From the NCBI RefSeq assembly GCF_019972295.1, contig NZ_BLJA01000001.1:3379574-3443573 (forward strand): 64,000 nt of DNA. Reading direction: 5' to 3'. Shown piece after piece: positions 31,750 to 40,345 of the stretch. The translations under genes were made by a program, and so were the position numbers. Source of the DNA: Geobacter sp. AOG2. GTDB taxonomy: Bacteria > Desulfobacterota > Desulfuromonadia > Geobacterales > Pseudopelobacteraceae. Each line of letters opens with the position of its first letter. The first letter of the stretch is position 1. The notes beneath the pieces are model-generated. The model was not told the DNA's origin and did not search any database. It saw only the letters and a program-made list of their open reading frames with translations.

Positions 31750-34725
31750 CTACCGGAGCCGCTTGTTCGCCACCACCGCCGATCCGGGCAGGCTCTTGGC
31801 GGCCTTTTTGACTTCGGTGGCCAGGGAGGCGAGCTGGGCGTAGGAGTTGATCGGCATCAGGAGGGTATTGACGATGCCGATGGAGAGGGAGAGCAGCCCG
31901 AAGGTCTCCTGTTCGCCTTTTCTGTTGACGGCGTTGTAGCACTTCGCCCCGTAATCCGCATCGCCGTGAAAGAGCGGCAGGTGGCCTTCGAATTCCCTGA
32001 CGATCTCGTTCACCAGTATTTGGGCGCCGTGGGGAGGGGTTATGAGGATGAAATCGTCGCCGCCGATATGGCCGTAAAAAATGTTGTCGTTCGTGGGGGA
32101 GCGCTTCACGACGCGTTCCGTAATTTCGGCCAGGGCCTTGATGACCACGTCCCCCCGCTGAAAGCCGTAACAATCGTTGAAGGGCTTGAAGTTGTCGATG
32201 TCGATATAGGCGATATCGAAGGCCCTGCCGGACTCCAGATGCCCGGTGATCTCCCTTTGGATACTTGCGTTGCCCGGCAGTCCGGTCAGAGGGTTGGCCC
32301 CCTTGGCCAGGGAGATGTTGATCTCCGCCATGGCGTTCACCAGTTTTTTTACATCGACGACACCGGCATATCTCCCCGACATGGTGGCACAGATGTTGTC
32401 GATGCGCGCCAGACGGCACTCCCGCAGCTGGATGGCCCGCGCCGCCTCCTCGATGCTCGTATGGGCATCCAGGATCAGCTCGACGGGCGACATGAGATCC
32501 TTGATCCTCTTTGAATGGTTGATGTGAAAGCCGAAACCGTGCCGCCCGATCACATGCTCCTCGAGGAACGTCGCCCGGTTGAGGATACCGACCACGCCGC
32601 CGTTTTCCACCACCGGCAGGACGAGCAGTTCCCGGTCGTTCTGGAAGCGGCTCAATGCGGCCGGAATCGTATCCGAGGGGGCCACGGGAAGCGGGTGGAG
32701 CAGGATCTCGCCCAGGTGTTCCGCCAGCGCCGCCGGAGAGGCGGGCGGGGAACTCGCCAGGGGAAGCGGAAGCGGCCCCGTCTCCGTCCCTGCCGGGCCC
32801 GGGTTCGCGGTTCCGCCGGTGGAGGCGTCCCGTGCGGGCAGGGCCGTCCCGGTACGGATGAAATCCTCGAAGAGGTGCGCTTCGAGCGGCCTGGAGTAGA
32901 AGAACCCCTGTATCTCCCGGCATTTTCTCCTTTTGAAGTATTCAAGCTGTTCCGCCGTTTCCACCCCCTCGGCCACAACCGCAAGGTGCAGGGAGTTGGC
33001 CATGGCAATGATGGCGTCCACAAGTGCGGCATCATCGCTCCGGGAAACGATCTCGCTGACGAACGACCGGTCGATCTTGATCTTGTCGATGGGCAGGTGT
33101 TTGAGATAGGAGAGGGACGAGTAGCCGGTGCCGAAATCGTCGATCGATATGGTGATCCCTTTCTCCTTGAGCTTGAGCAGTTTGGTGACCGTGTCGTCCA
33201 TGTCGCCCATCAGGGCGCTTTCGGTAAGCTCCAGTTCCAGATTTTCGGGGGCGAACCCGGTTTGCAGCAGGATGGCCAGGACCTTCTCCACAAACAGGTT
33301 GTCGCGCAGTTGGCGTGTGGAGATGTTGACCGAAACCTGCAAAGGGGGGAGGCCTGCATCCTGCCAGGATCTGCACTGGCTGCACGCCGACCTGAGCGCC
33401 CATTCGCCGAGCTTCACGATCATCCCGTTTTCTTCGGCAATGGGGATGAACTTGGCGGGGGATATGACGCCCGATCCGGGACGTTTCCAGCGCAGAAGGG
33501 CCTCCATACCCGTGACGTTGCCGCTCTCGACGGAGACTTTCGGCTGATAGCAGAGGTAGAACTCGTTGTCCTCGATGCCCCGCAGCATGCTGGCCTCGAT
33601 CTGGTGCCGTTCGAAGGCCCTGCTGTTCAACTCCCCGGAAAAGAACTGGAAGCGGTTGGCGGCCTCCTGTTCGCGGGCCTGATTCATGGCGATGTGGGCG
33701 TTCTGCAGCAAGATATCCGTCGTGAAGCCGTCTGCCGGGAAGCAGGCCACTCCCATGGCCGCGGTCACCATCATCTCCCCCTGGGGCAGGGCCACCGGTT
33801 CGCTGAACATGGTCTGGAGTTTGCTCAAGATGGTTGCAATATCCGGTTCCTGCACCAACCCGCCCAGCACGATGACGAATTCGTCGCGGCTGATGCGCGC
33901 GACGGTATCGCTTTGGCGCAGCAGCGCCTGGAAACGTTCCGCAAGCGCCCTGGCTATGTCCCTGCTTCCTCCGTGCCCGAATGCATCCACGATGCTGGTG
34001 ACGCCGGACAAGCCGATGTAGATGATGGCGGAGCTGCGGTGCTCCCGGCTGCCGAGGGCAATGATCTGGTTGAGCCGGTCCATGAGGAGGTTCTGGTTGG
34101 GGAGGCCGGTTTCGGCATCATAGTAGACCAGTTGCTGGATTTCTTCTTCGGCCCTGATCCGCTCGGTAATATCGCGGACAATGGTTATGGCGCATTTCTC
34201 GCCGTTCAGCGTGACCAGGCGGGCCGACAGTATCCCGGTGACCAGTGCGCCGTTCTTTTTCCTGAAGGTGGCGGTCTGGTTGTCGACCGAGCCGTGGCGC
34301 TCCAGCAATGCCGCAAGTTCAAACTGGTCTTCGGGATTTTTCCAGAGCCTGATGTGGCGCGGCGTCTTGCCGATGACTTCGGCTTCGCCGTAACCGCTCA
34401 TCAGGGAAAATCCCTCGTTCACATGGATGAAGGCGCCGTCGCTCAACCTGTTGATGTTGATGGAATCGGGGGAGATCTGGAAGGCCTTGTAGAACAGGTC
34501 GCGGGAGAGCTGTACCTCTCCGGTGTAATGCCTGATCAGGACATAGAGCAGAGCGGAGGTCAATACGACAAAGAGGCTGCCCTCGAACAGCACGAACGTA
34601 AGGGGGTGTGCCGCTTTCAGCACCATCGGGTTGGAAGCCATGATCAGGCCCACAGCCATGGCCGCATACAGGATGACGATCCTGCCGGGGGAAAGTATCA
34701 AGAATGTGGAGCCGTTTTCATTCAT
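31750..34725 (-). CDS. Membrane PAS-GGDEF*-EAL-CBS-GGDEF protein (c-di-GMP signalling)
   Basis: 991 residues. Two membrane helices (about 12-32 and 46-72) precede a PAS domain (FYKAFQISPDSININRL), a GGDEF domain whose signature is degenerate (SRDEF in ARISRDEFVIVL), and an EAL domain with intact EAL (VTGMEALLRWKRP) and DDFGTGYSSLSYLKHLP. A CBS pair (LLVLPVVENGGVVGILNRAT and following) and a second GGDEF domain with GGDDF (GHIGGDDFILI) follow. It looks like an active phosphodiesterase plus a possibly active terminal cyclase, with the inner GGDEF perhaps serving as a GTP sensor. ATG 34725 is preferred because TM1 follows directly; an upstream in-frame ATG at 34806 is possible. Confidence 0.88.
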   Translation of the reverse strand: MNENGSTFLILSPGRIVILYAAMAVGLIMASNPMVLKAAHPLTFVLFEGSLFVVLTSALLYVLIRHYTGEVQLSRDLFYKAFQISPDSININRLSDGAFIHVNEGFSLMSGYGEAEVIGKTPRHIRLWKNPEDQFELAALLERHGSVDNQTATFRKKNGALVTGILSARLVTLNGEKCAITIVRDITERIRAEEEIQQLVYYDAETGLPNQNLLMDRLNQIIALGSREHRSSAIIYIGLSGVTSIVDAFGHGGSRDIARALAERFQALLRQSDTVARISRDEFVIVLGGLVQEPDIATILSKLQTMFSEPVALPQGEMMVTAAMGVACFPADGFTTDILLQNAHIAMNQAREQEAANRFQFFSGELNSRAFERHQIEASMLRGIEDNEFYLCYQPKVSVESGNVTGMEALLRWKRPGSGVISPAKFIPIAEENGMIVKLGEWALRSACSQCRSWQDAGLPPLQVSVNISTRQLRDNLFVEKVLAILLQTGFAPENLELELTESALMGDMDDTVTKLLKLKEKGITISIDDFGTGYSSLSYLKHLPIDKIKIDRSFVSEIVSRSDDAALVDAIIAMANSLHLAVVAEGVETAEQLEYFKRRKCREIQGFFYSRPLEAHLFEDFIRTGTALPARDASTGGTANPGPAGTETGPLPLPLASSPPASPAALAEHLGEILLHPLPVAPSDTIPAALSRFQNDRELLVLPVVENGGVVGILNRATFLEEHVIGRHGFGFHINHSKRIKDLMSPVELILDAHTSIEEAARAIQLRECRLARIDNICATMSGRYAGVVDVKKLVNAMAEINISLAKGANPLTGLPGNASIQREITGHLESGRAFDIAYIDIDNFKPFNDCYGFQRGDVVIKALAEITERVVKRSPTNDNIFYGHIGGDDFILITPPHGAQILVNEIVREFEGHLPLFHGDADYGAKCYNAVNRKGEQETFGLLSLSIGIVNTLLMPINSYAQLASLATEVKKAAKSLPGSAVVANKRLR

Positions 34726-35211
34726 GGGGACCCCGTGGTGAAGAGAGGTTGATGCCGTGCCGTGCACGCTGAGTCGAATGGGCCGGCTCCTGCCGTAGCA
34801 TAACATTCGATGGTGACAAGGGTGTTACGGCCCTGTTGCGTTTTTGTGCTAAATGCGCCCTGGTTTTTCCTGCATTTGCGATGACAGGCCGGTCCGGGAG
34901 GTTTGTCCCAAACGTGCAACATCTCGGTTGGCATGCCGGTACGGGCTGCCCGGCGCCACGTCCGCCGGTTCATATCCGGTTCCGGCCAAAGCCGGCGGAC
35001 CCCGTTTCCCCGATCGGCCTTTACATCCGGAACCGGCTCCGGGAGCCGTTCCCCAGGGCAAGGGACCTCTTCCCTTCTTCTCTCCCCGCCGTCCCCGGCA
35101 GATTTTTCACAACCGCAACGCATTCTTCATCAACTGTTTCCAATCCGCACCCCGGATGTAACGTCGCCATGCTTTACTGCCGAAAGCTTGCACGAGAGAT
35201 CAGGAGGCGAC
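34726..35211. other. Gene-free divergent gap
   Basis: 486 bp between the c-di-GMP gene (minus) and the hydrolase gene (plus). Several GC-rich inverted repeats are visible (for example around 34970-35045), but no open frame has a ribosome-binding site and no promoter is convincing. The only clear element is AGGAGG directly before the hydrolase ATG. Confidence 0.4.
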
Positions 35212-36291
35212 ATGAAACCCGTTTCGTCAAAGACCAGCCCGGTAAAAGAGGCCCACCCCGTACTTGTTTCGGCAGCGACCATGGCCCATGGCTTCATGCG
35301 TTCCATGGCCATCAAGCCCTATGCGCCGAAAAACCGCCGCCGCGAGTTCGGCCTGATGAAGAGCTTCCACAGCATGCACAGCATCCGCTGCCAGGTGTTC
35401 CGCGAAAAGAGCGCCGGATCGATGCCGACCATCGTGATCGCCGGTTTCGTGCCCGACGCCACGGAGACGATTGAATTCCAGCGCCCGCTTTTGCGCAGGC
35501 ACGGCAGCATCTACTATCTCAACTATCCCCGCAACGGCTTCTCGGTGGAGATGTTTTCCGCCCAGTTGTCCGACCTGATCGACGATATCCACGCCAGGGG
35601 GAACAAGCCGCTGATCATGAGCATCAGCTTCGGTTCCGGCCTGCTGGTGGATTTTCTCAGGCGGGCCGACGAGCATATCCACGAAAAGATCCGCGGCCTG
35701 CTCCTGGTCAGCCCGGTGATCTGCACCGACGACCTGATCCGTCCCAAGGGCGAGAAACGCGACGGCATCCGTTTTCTGGAGAGCAGCCTGCAGAAGATCA
35801 TCACCGCCGATCCGGCCAAACAGGATGAACTGGAGAAACAGGTGGAGCGTTCGCGCCGCTGTTTCCAGGCCCTGTTCGCCGCCGGCGCCGAAAACCGGGT
35901 ATTGAGCAGCAAGCATCTGGCGATCCGCCGCAAGATCATGGACGTACTGGCCCATACCTCGGCCCTGGGGGGATACGAGCGGGTCAAGGCGTTGCGGGAG
36001 CTTGAGTTCCCCGCGCTCGCCGGTTCGGTCTTCGCCGGCCCGGTTCTGGCGCTTATGGCCGAGAACGAGGAGGATATCCTGGTGCCGCGGTCGCCGACCC
36101 TCGCCCTTTTTGCCGATTCGGAGCGCTATACCAGGCTGTTCCCCAACTGCCGGGTGAAGAAGGTCATCTCCAAGAACGAGGGTGACAACGTGCCCCATGC
36201 CTCCATGATCTTTCACTACGACGCCTACAATCCCCTGCTGGAAAGCTGGTACAGCAAACTTTCGGCGCCGCTTCTGCAGATGGCGGTCTAA
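35212..36291 (+). CDS. Putative alpha/beta-hydrolase, partner of the GH3 gene
   Basis: 359 residues, cytoplasmic, with an alpha/beta-hydrolase-like layout: PTIVIAGFVPDATET (oxyanion-loop strand), a nucleophile-elbow candidate SISFGSGLLVDFL (S-x-S-x-G in place of G-x-S-x-G), VLALMAENEEDILVPRS for the acid, and a late His (NVPHASMIFHYDAYN). CAGGAGG sits before ATG 35212. The stop codon directly abuts the ATG of the GH3-family gene, so the two are surely co-translated and probably act on the same acyl compound. The exact hydrolase family is not recognised. Confidence 0.75.
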   Translation: MKPVSSKTSPVKEAHPVLVSAATMAHGFMRSMAIKPYAPKNRRREFGLMKSFHSMHSIRCQVFREKSAGSMPTIVIAGFVPDATETIEFQRPLLRRHGSIYYLNYPRNGFSVEMFSAQLSDLIDDIHARGNKPLIMSISFGSGLLVDFLRRADEHIHEKIRGLLLVSPVICTDDLIRPKGEKRDGIRFLESSLQKIITADPAKQDELEKQVERSRRCFQALFAAGAENRVLSSKHLAIRRKIMDVLAHTSALGGYERVKALRELEFPALAGSVFAGPVLALMAENEEDILVPRSPTLALFADSERYTRLFPNCRVKKVISKNEGDNVPHASMIFHYDAYNPLLESWYSKLSAPLLQMAV

Positions 36292-37872
36292 ATGGCTCTC
36301 ATCCGACGCGCATTGTGGACGCCGCCCCTGCAAGGGCTGATCAGGCATTCGGCCGCCCTCCGCGCCCAACGCTTTTTGGAGCGCGACCCCCTGTCGGCCC
36401 AGCGGGCCATCTTTCAGCGGCTCGTCTGCGCGGCGGACGGGACGCGCTTCGGCCGCGACCACGACTTTCCGGTCCTGGCGCGTCTCCCCTATGACCAGGC
36501 ATACGACCGGTTCCGGCAGCGGGTGCCGATCCGCACCTACCAGGATTTCTGGGACGAATACTTCCAGGCCGGTTGCCGCACCGGTATCGACGGCAAAAAG
36601 CGCATCCGCCTGGAGGATGTCACCTGGCCCGGCAGGATGAGCATGTTCTGCGAGACCTCCGGCACCACCGCGCCGACCAAGTACATCCCCTTTTCCGGCC
36701 AGATGTTCGACGAAAACCGCCGGGCGGCCACGGACATGATCGCCTGCTATCTCGCCGCCCAGAGCACATCGCGCATCGGTTCCGGCAAGATCCTCTACAT
36801 GTCCGGTTCCACCGAGCTGAACGACATGGGCGACGGCATCTGCTCCGGCGACATGAGCGCCATCACGCTCCGTTTTCGCCCGCGCTGGCTGAATCCCTTC
36901 GTGGAGCCACAGGCGCACGTTTCCGTCCTTCCTTGGGAAGAGAAGCTTCAGGCCATGGCCGAACTGCTGATCAACGACCCGGACATCCGGGTCATCTCCG
37001 GCGTGCCTCCCTGGATCATCCTGCTCCTGAAGCGCTGCGCCGAACTGGGCGGCAGGCCGCTTGGCGAACTGCTGCCGCACCTGGAGTTGATCATCCACGG
37101 CGGCACCAGCATCAAGCCCTATCGCAGCGAGTTCGAGGCGCTCTTCGACGGCCGGCTCCCCAATCTTCTGGAACTGTTGCCTTCCTCCGAGGCCTTCATG
37201 GCCTTTCAGCAGCAGGGCGATGAACAGATGCGCCTGACCCCTTTTTACGGTGCGTTCTTCGAGTTCGTGCGCTTCGAGGATCTGGACGGGCAGGGGCGGC
37301 CGCCGAGGGATGCCGAAGCGATTCCGTTGGAACAGGTGCAGGTGGGACAGCGCTACGCCGTGATCCTCAGCACCTGCTCCGGGTTGTGGCGCTACCACAT
37401 CGGCGACACCATCCGCTTTACCTCGCTCGCGCCGCATTTCATCGAGTTCACCGGCCGGGACCGTTTTCTGGACAAGCTGGAGGAAAAGGTGACCCAGGGG
37501 GAGGTGGAACGGGCCATTGCGGAGTTGAACGACTTCGGAAGGTGGAACGTGCGGGAGTTCATGGTGGGGGCCGACGTGCAGGCCCGGCGGCACGTGTGGG
37601 TGCTGGCCGCGTCAGAGGATGGCGGGAACGTGGACCAGGCCGCGGATGTGCTGGATGCCGCGCTGTGCGGCATGAACGCCGACTACGCCACCTTCCGCAG
37701 CCAGGGGCGCATCAACCCGCCCCAGGTCCTGGTGGCGGGGGAGGGGGCGATCTACGAATGGTCCAAAACGGTGCGCGGCAAGCTGGGCGGCCAAACCAAG
37801 ATACCGCATATCGACCCCACCGCCGATTCGTCCATGATCGCCAGCCTGCGGGAGTTTGCCGGGCGGGGCTGA
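36292..37872 (+). CDS. GH3-family acyl-acid amido synthetase-like protein
   Basis: 526 residues of the GH3 family, adenylate-forming enzymes best known in plants, where they conjugate hormones to amino acids. Visible: the ATP-binding SGTTAPTKYIPFS (about residues 122-134), a second nucleotide-site segment LLELLPSSEAFMAF, SGLWRYHIGDTIRF, and the C-terminal lobe (LEEKVTQGEVERAI, TKIPHIDP). Bacterial members are little studied; the acid and amine substrates are unknown. It begins at the base after the hydrolase stop and is followed by an intrinsic terminator, defining a two-gene operon. Confidence 0.88.
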   Translation: MALIRRALWTPPLQGLIRHSAALRAQRFLERDPLSAQRAIFQRLVCAADGTRFGRDHDFPVLARLPYDQAYDRFRQRVPIRTYQDFWDEYFQAGCRTGIDGKKRIRLEDVTWPGRMSMFCETSGTTAPTKYIPFSGQMFDENRRAATDMIACYLAAQSTSRIGSGKILYMSGSTELNDMGDGICSGDMSAITLRFRPRWLNPFVEPQAHVSVLPWEEKLQAMAELLINDPDIRVISGVPPWIILLLKRCAELGGRPLGELLPHLELIIHGGTSIKPYRSEFEALFDGRLPNLLELLPSSEAFMAFQQQGDEQMRLTPFYGAFFEFVRFEDLDGQGRPPRDAEAIPLEQVQVGQRYAVILSTCSGLWRYHIGDTIRFTSLAPHFIEFTGRDRFLDKLEEKVTQGEVERAIAELNDFGRWNVREFMVGADVQARRHVWVLAASEDGGNVDQAADVLDAALCGMNADYATFRSQGRINPPQVLVAGEGAIYEWSKTVRGKLGGQTKIPHIDPTADSSMIASLREFAGRG

Positions 37873-37897
37873 AGCGGATGGTCGCGCCCGGAACCGT

Positions 37898-37925
37898 AAG
37901 GGCTGCCCGATCGGCAGCCCTTTTT
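37898..37925 (+). terminator. Intrinsic terminator of the hydrolase-GH3 operon
   Basis: A 10-bp stem AAGGGCTGCC/GGCAGCCCTT with a 5-nt loop and a T5 tail (37921-37925). Confidence 0.9.
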
Positions 37926-37957
37926 GCGTTGGCGCAGGGAGGTGTCCACACGGGACA

Positions 37958-38761
37958 CTAGCGCTGGCAGCGGGGACAGTAGACCGTGCTCCGGTTTCCC
38001 AGCCGGATCTCCTCCAGGGCCCCGTTGCAGCGGCCACAGGTTGCCTTGCCCCGCCCGTACACGGCAAACTCCAGGGGGTGGTAGGCGACCGAGTCCTCCG
38101 CCACCCGGTAGGTGCTCCCCTGGTCGATGGACTCCTGCAGCGCCTCCCGGATGGTGAGGGCCAGCCGGCCGCACTCCGGGGCGGCAAGGGAGGAGGCGGG
38201 CCGGTCGGGGCGGATGCCGGCGCGGAACAGCGCCTCGTTGGCGTAGATATTGCCGACCCCGGCAACCGTTGCCGAGTTCATGATAAACTGTTTCACCGAA
38301 ACCTTGCGGGACCGGCTCATCTGGAAGAGATAATCGCCGTCGAAGGCGGAGGTGAGCGGCTCCGGGCCGATGCCGGCCAGGAGCGGATGCCCGGCGGGGG
38401 CGTCCGTGGTCCAGGCCACGGTGCCGAATTTGCGCGGGTCGTGGAAGCGCAGGAGCGAACCGCCGGCAAGGTGGATATCCAGATGATCGTGCTTTCCGGA
38501 CGGCGTGATGTGGGGGAGGAACCGGAGAAATCCGGTCATGCCCAGATGAAGGATGAGCCAACCGGCTTCGCAGTCGAACAAAAGGTACTTGCCCCGCCGC
38601 CCCACGGAACGGATGACCCGCCCCGGCAGCACGTTCGCCAGCTCTTCGGGGATGGGAAGGCGGAGTTTCGGCACCCGCGCCTCCACCCGTTCGATCCTCT
38701 TGCCCACCAGATCCGGCTCCAGCCTGCGTCGGGTCAGTTCCACCTCGGGGAGTTCCGGCAC
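37958..38761 (-). CDS. mutM: MutM/Fpg, formamidopyrimidine-DNA glycosylase
   Basis: Base-excision enzyme for 8-oxoguanine and ring-opened purines. The start must be the GTG at 38761 because catalytic Pro has to be the first residue after Met (M-PELPEVE); GGAGG lies 5 bp before it. 267 aa. It shows the Lys of GRRGKYLLFD, LGMTGFLRF, and the C-terminal zinc finger CGRCNGALEEIRLGNRSTVYCPRC. It lies about 100 bp downstream of hgcB on the same strand. Confidence 0.95.
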   Translation of the reverse strand: MPELPEVELTRRRLEPDLVGKRIERVEARVPKLRLPIPEELANVLPGRVIRSVGRRGKYLLFDCEAGWLILHLGMTGFLRFLPHITPSGKHDHLDIHLAGGSLLRFHDPRKFGTVAWTTDAPAGHPLLAGIGPEPLTSAFDGDYLFQMSRSRKVSVKQFIMNSATVAGVGNIYANEALFRAGIRPDRPASSLAAPECGRLALTIREALQESIDQGSTYRVAEDSVAYHPLEFAVYGRGKATCGRCNGALEEIRLGNRSTVYCPRCQR

Positions 38762-38858
38762 TCTTGCCTCCAGCGGCGTTTCCGCCGTAAAATTTCCACC
38801 CAACACTACCTTAGGCCGCGGCGGTACTCAACTCTTGCGTACCGACCCCCCGTAGTGA

Positions 38859-39149
38859 TCAGGAACAGCAGTTCCCGCCCGGCAGGCGCAGCTTCCGTTC
38901 CTGGAACCATTCGTTGATCATGCCCGAGGCGCAGCCGACCCCGGCGTCCACCGTGATGGCCTTGACCGGGCAGTTGAGGGCGCAGGCGCCGCACTCCATG
39001 CAGGCGTCCCGGTCCCGGAGGGCGGCCTTCTTCTCCGCCAGGGAGAACACCTGGTGGGGGCAGACCTCCAGGCACCTGCCGCAGCCGATGCAGGCCGCCC
39101 GGTCCAGCTCAAGGGTTACCACGTCGCGCAAATATCTGAAGCCTTCCAT
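38859..39149 (-). CDS. hgcB: HgcB, ferredoxin of mercury methylation
   Basis: 96-residue two-cluster ferredoxin that supplies low-potential electrons to the corrinoid of HgcA. It has both 4Fe-4S motifs (CIGCGRCLEVCP and CMECGACALNCP), the HgcB-specific lone cysteine in DAGVGCASGM and the C-terminal vicinal pair (GGNCCS), all three known HgcB features. AAAGGAG precedes ATG 39149. It starts 17 bp after the hgcA stop, in the order hgcA-hgcB known from methylating bacteria. Confidence 0.95.
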   Translation of the reverse strand: MEGFRYLRDVVTLELDRAACIGCGRCLEVCPHQVFSLAEKKAALRDRDACMECGACALNCPVKAITVDAGVGCASGMINEWFQERKLRLPGGNCCS

Positions 39150-39166
39150 CGTCCGCTCCTTTGTGC

Positions 39167-40345
39167 CTACAAAAATCTTCCCGCCAGGAGCAACACCACG
39201 CTCGCCAGCAGCGCGCCGCCCATGGCCGGCAGGGCGATGCGCATCTCTTTCTTCACCCCCGAACGGGAGGTATAGGTGCTGCATCCGGTGAAATTGAGGG
39301 TATGGAAGGCGCTCACCGCGGGCAGGGCCAAAAAGAGCGCCATGGTCGCCGGTATGCCCCAGGCGGGCCCTCCGGCGAGAAGGTAGAATGCCCCGCTCCA
39401 GATCAGCCCCGCCACGGCCCCCTTGACGGAAAAACTTTTGCCCGGCAGCCAGGGGAGGAGCAGGGGGCCGATCACGACCCCGGTCACAAGCGCGCCCGCG
39501 TAGGCCAGAAAGGCCGTGATGCCCGCCGAAAGGCCCCCCAGCGCGGCTGCGAGTAGAAATACGATACCGGCGATGATTGCGCCGGATTTGAGGGCCATCA
39601 CCAATTCCACCGGAATCAGCACCAGCCGTTCGTAGAAGGTGAAGGTCAGTCGTTGCATGGCTGGCGTGGTGACCATGCCGTTATCCAGGTATTCGGGCAG
39701 GTCTGCGGCCCGGATTGAGGCATAGTCGACCGAGAAGCCGCAACGCCGGGCCACCTGGTGGGCCGACACTCCGGGGGCGCCCAGGATCGGCAGGATCAGG
39801 CGGCGGTGGCTGACCACCTTGGCCAGGCCGGTGGCCGCGACCCGGCGCACCACTTCGCCGGTGCCGAAGGTCCCCTTGCCCGCCGCGCACCAGACGTTGA
39901 TCCCGTAGGTCTCCAACACCAGCAGCCAAAGGTTTCGTCCCGTAGCTGTACGACGGATAATGTCGTAACTCATCTTGTAGTTGGCGGTCACCAGCACCGG
40001 CGCCTCCGGTGTCGGCCGGCCAATGGCGTAGAGGCCCGGCGGCACCATGTAGCTCATCCGGCCGATGCCCCAGCGGGCTTTGCAGGCCCCCAGCCGGTCC
40101 CTGAACCCAAGCTCCGATGAAATTACCGGCACCCGGCCGGCCGGGGTCTCCAGCCACTCCATGAAACCGGGTACCTTGTCGGTGATCTCTCCGCCCCCGG
40201 CGGAGGTGGGGGGACCTCAGCAGGGCGGCTTGTCCGGGCCGTCGGAGGAGGTGCCGCATGCGGCGGCCGGCGGGCGATGCTCCGTCTCCGTGGCCCTGCG
40301 GATGCTCTTGATCTTTATGGCTCCACCATTATTTAGTTGCAGCAT
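39167..40345 (-). CDS. hgcA: HgcA, mercury-methylating corrinoid protein, with an in-frame TGA (candidate selenocysteine)
   Basis: HgcA transfers a methyl carbanion from a corrinoid to Hg(II). The corrinoid-binding domain has the diagnostic cap-helix motif NVWCAAGKGTFGT (lower-ligand Cys at residue 153 counted from ATG 40345). About four membrane helices follow, ending with NFTGCSTYTSRSG. GGGAGGT lies 8 bp before ATG 40345 and none lies before the internal ATG at 40162. From 40345 the frame meets TGA at 40219-40217 (codon 43, after Cys) and continues open for 349 codons. The N-terminal extension (MLQLNNGGAIKIKSIRRATE and so on) is Cys/Pro-rich. If the TGA is read as Sec the product is 392 aa; otherwise translation stops early or restarts at 40162 (331 aa). 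It overlaps the marR stop. Confidence 0.9.
40189..40219 (-). promoter_or_regulatory. In-frame TGA codon with candidate bacterial SECIS stem-loop in hgcA
   Basis: On the minus strand TGC-TGA-GGT (TGA at 40219-40217) is followed, after 11 nt, by CTCCGCC-GGG-GGCGGAG (40205-40189), a perfect 7-bp GC stem. Bacterial SECIS elements are hairpins located directly 3' of the UGA at about this distance. selA is present at 52921. The loop is only three G by this pairing (five with the closing C-G pair opened), so fit to SelB needs a fold calculation. Confidence 0.55.

Noticed and set aside
39167-40162. hgcA as a normal 331-aa gene starting at ATG 40162
   Set aside because: No ribosome-binding site precedes this ATG, whereas the frame upstream of the TGA has an ideal site and an HgcA-like position overlapping marR. 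Kept only as the alternative start.
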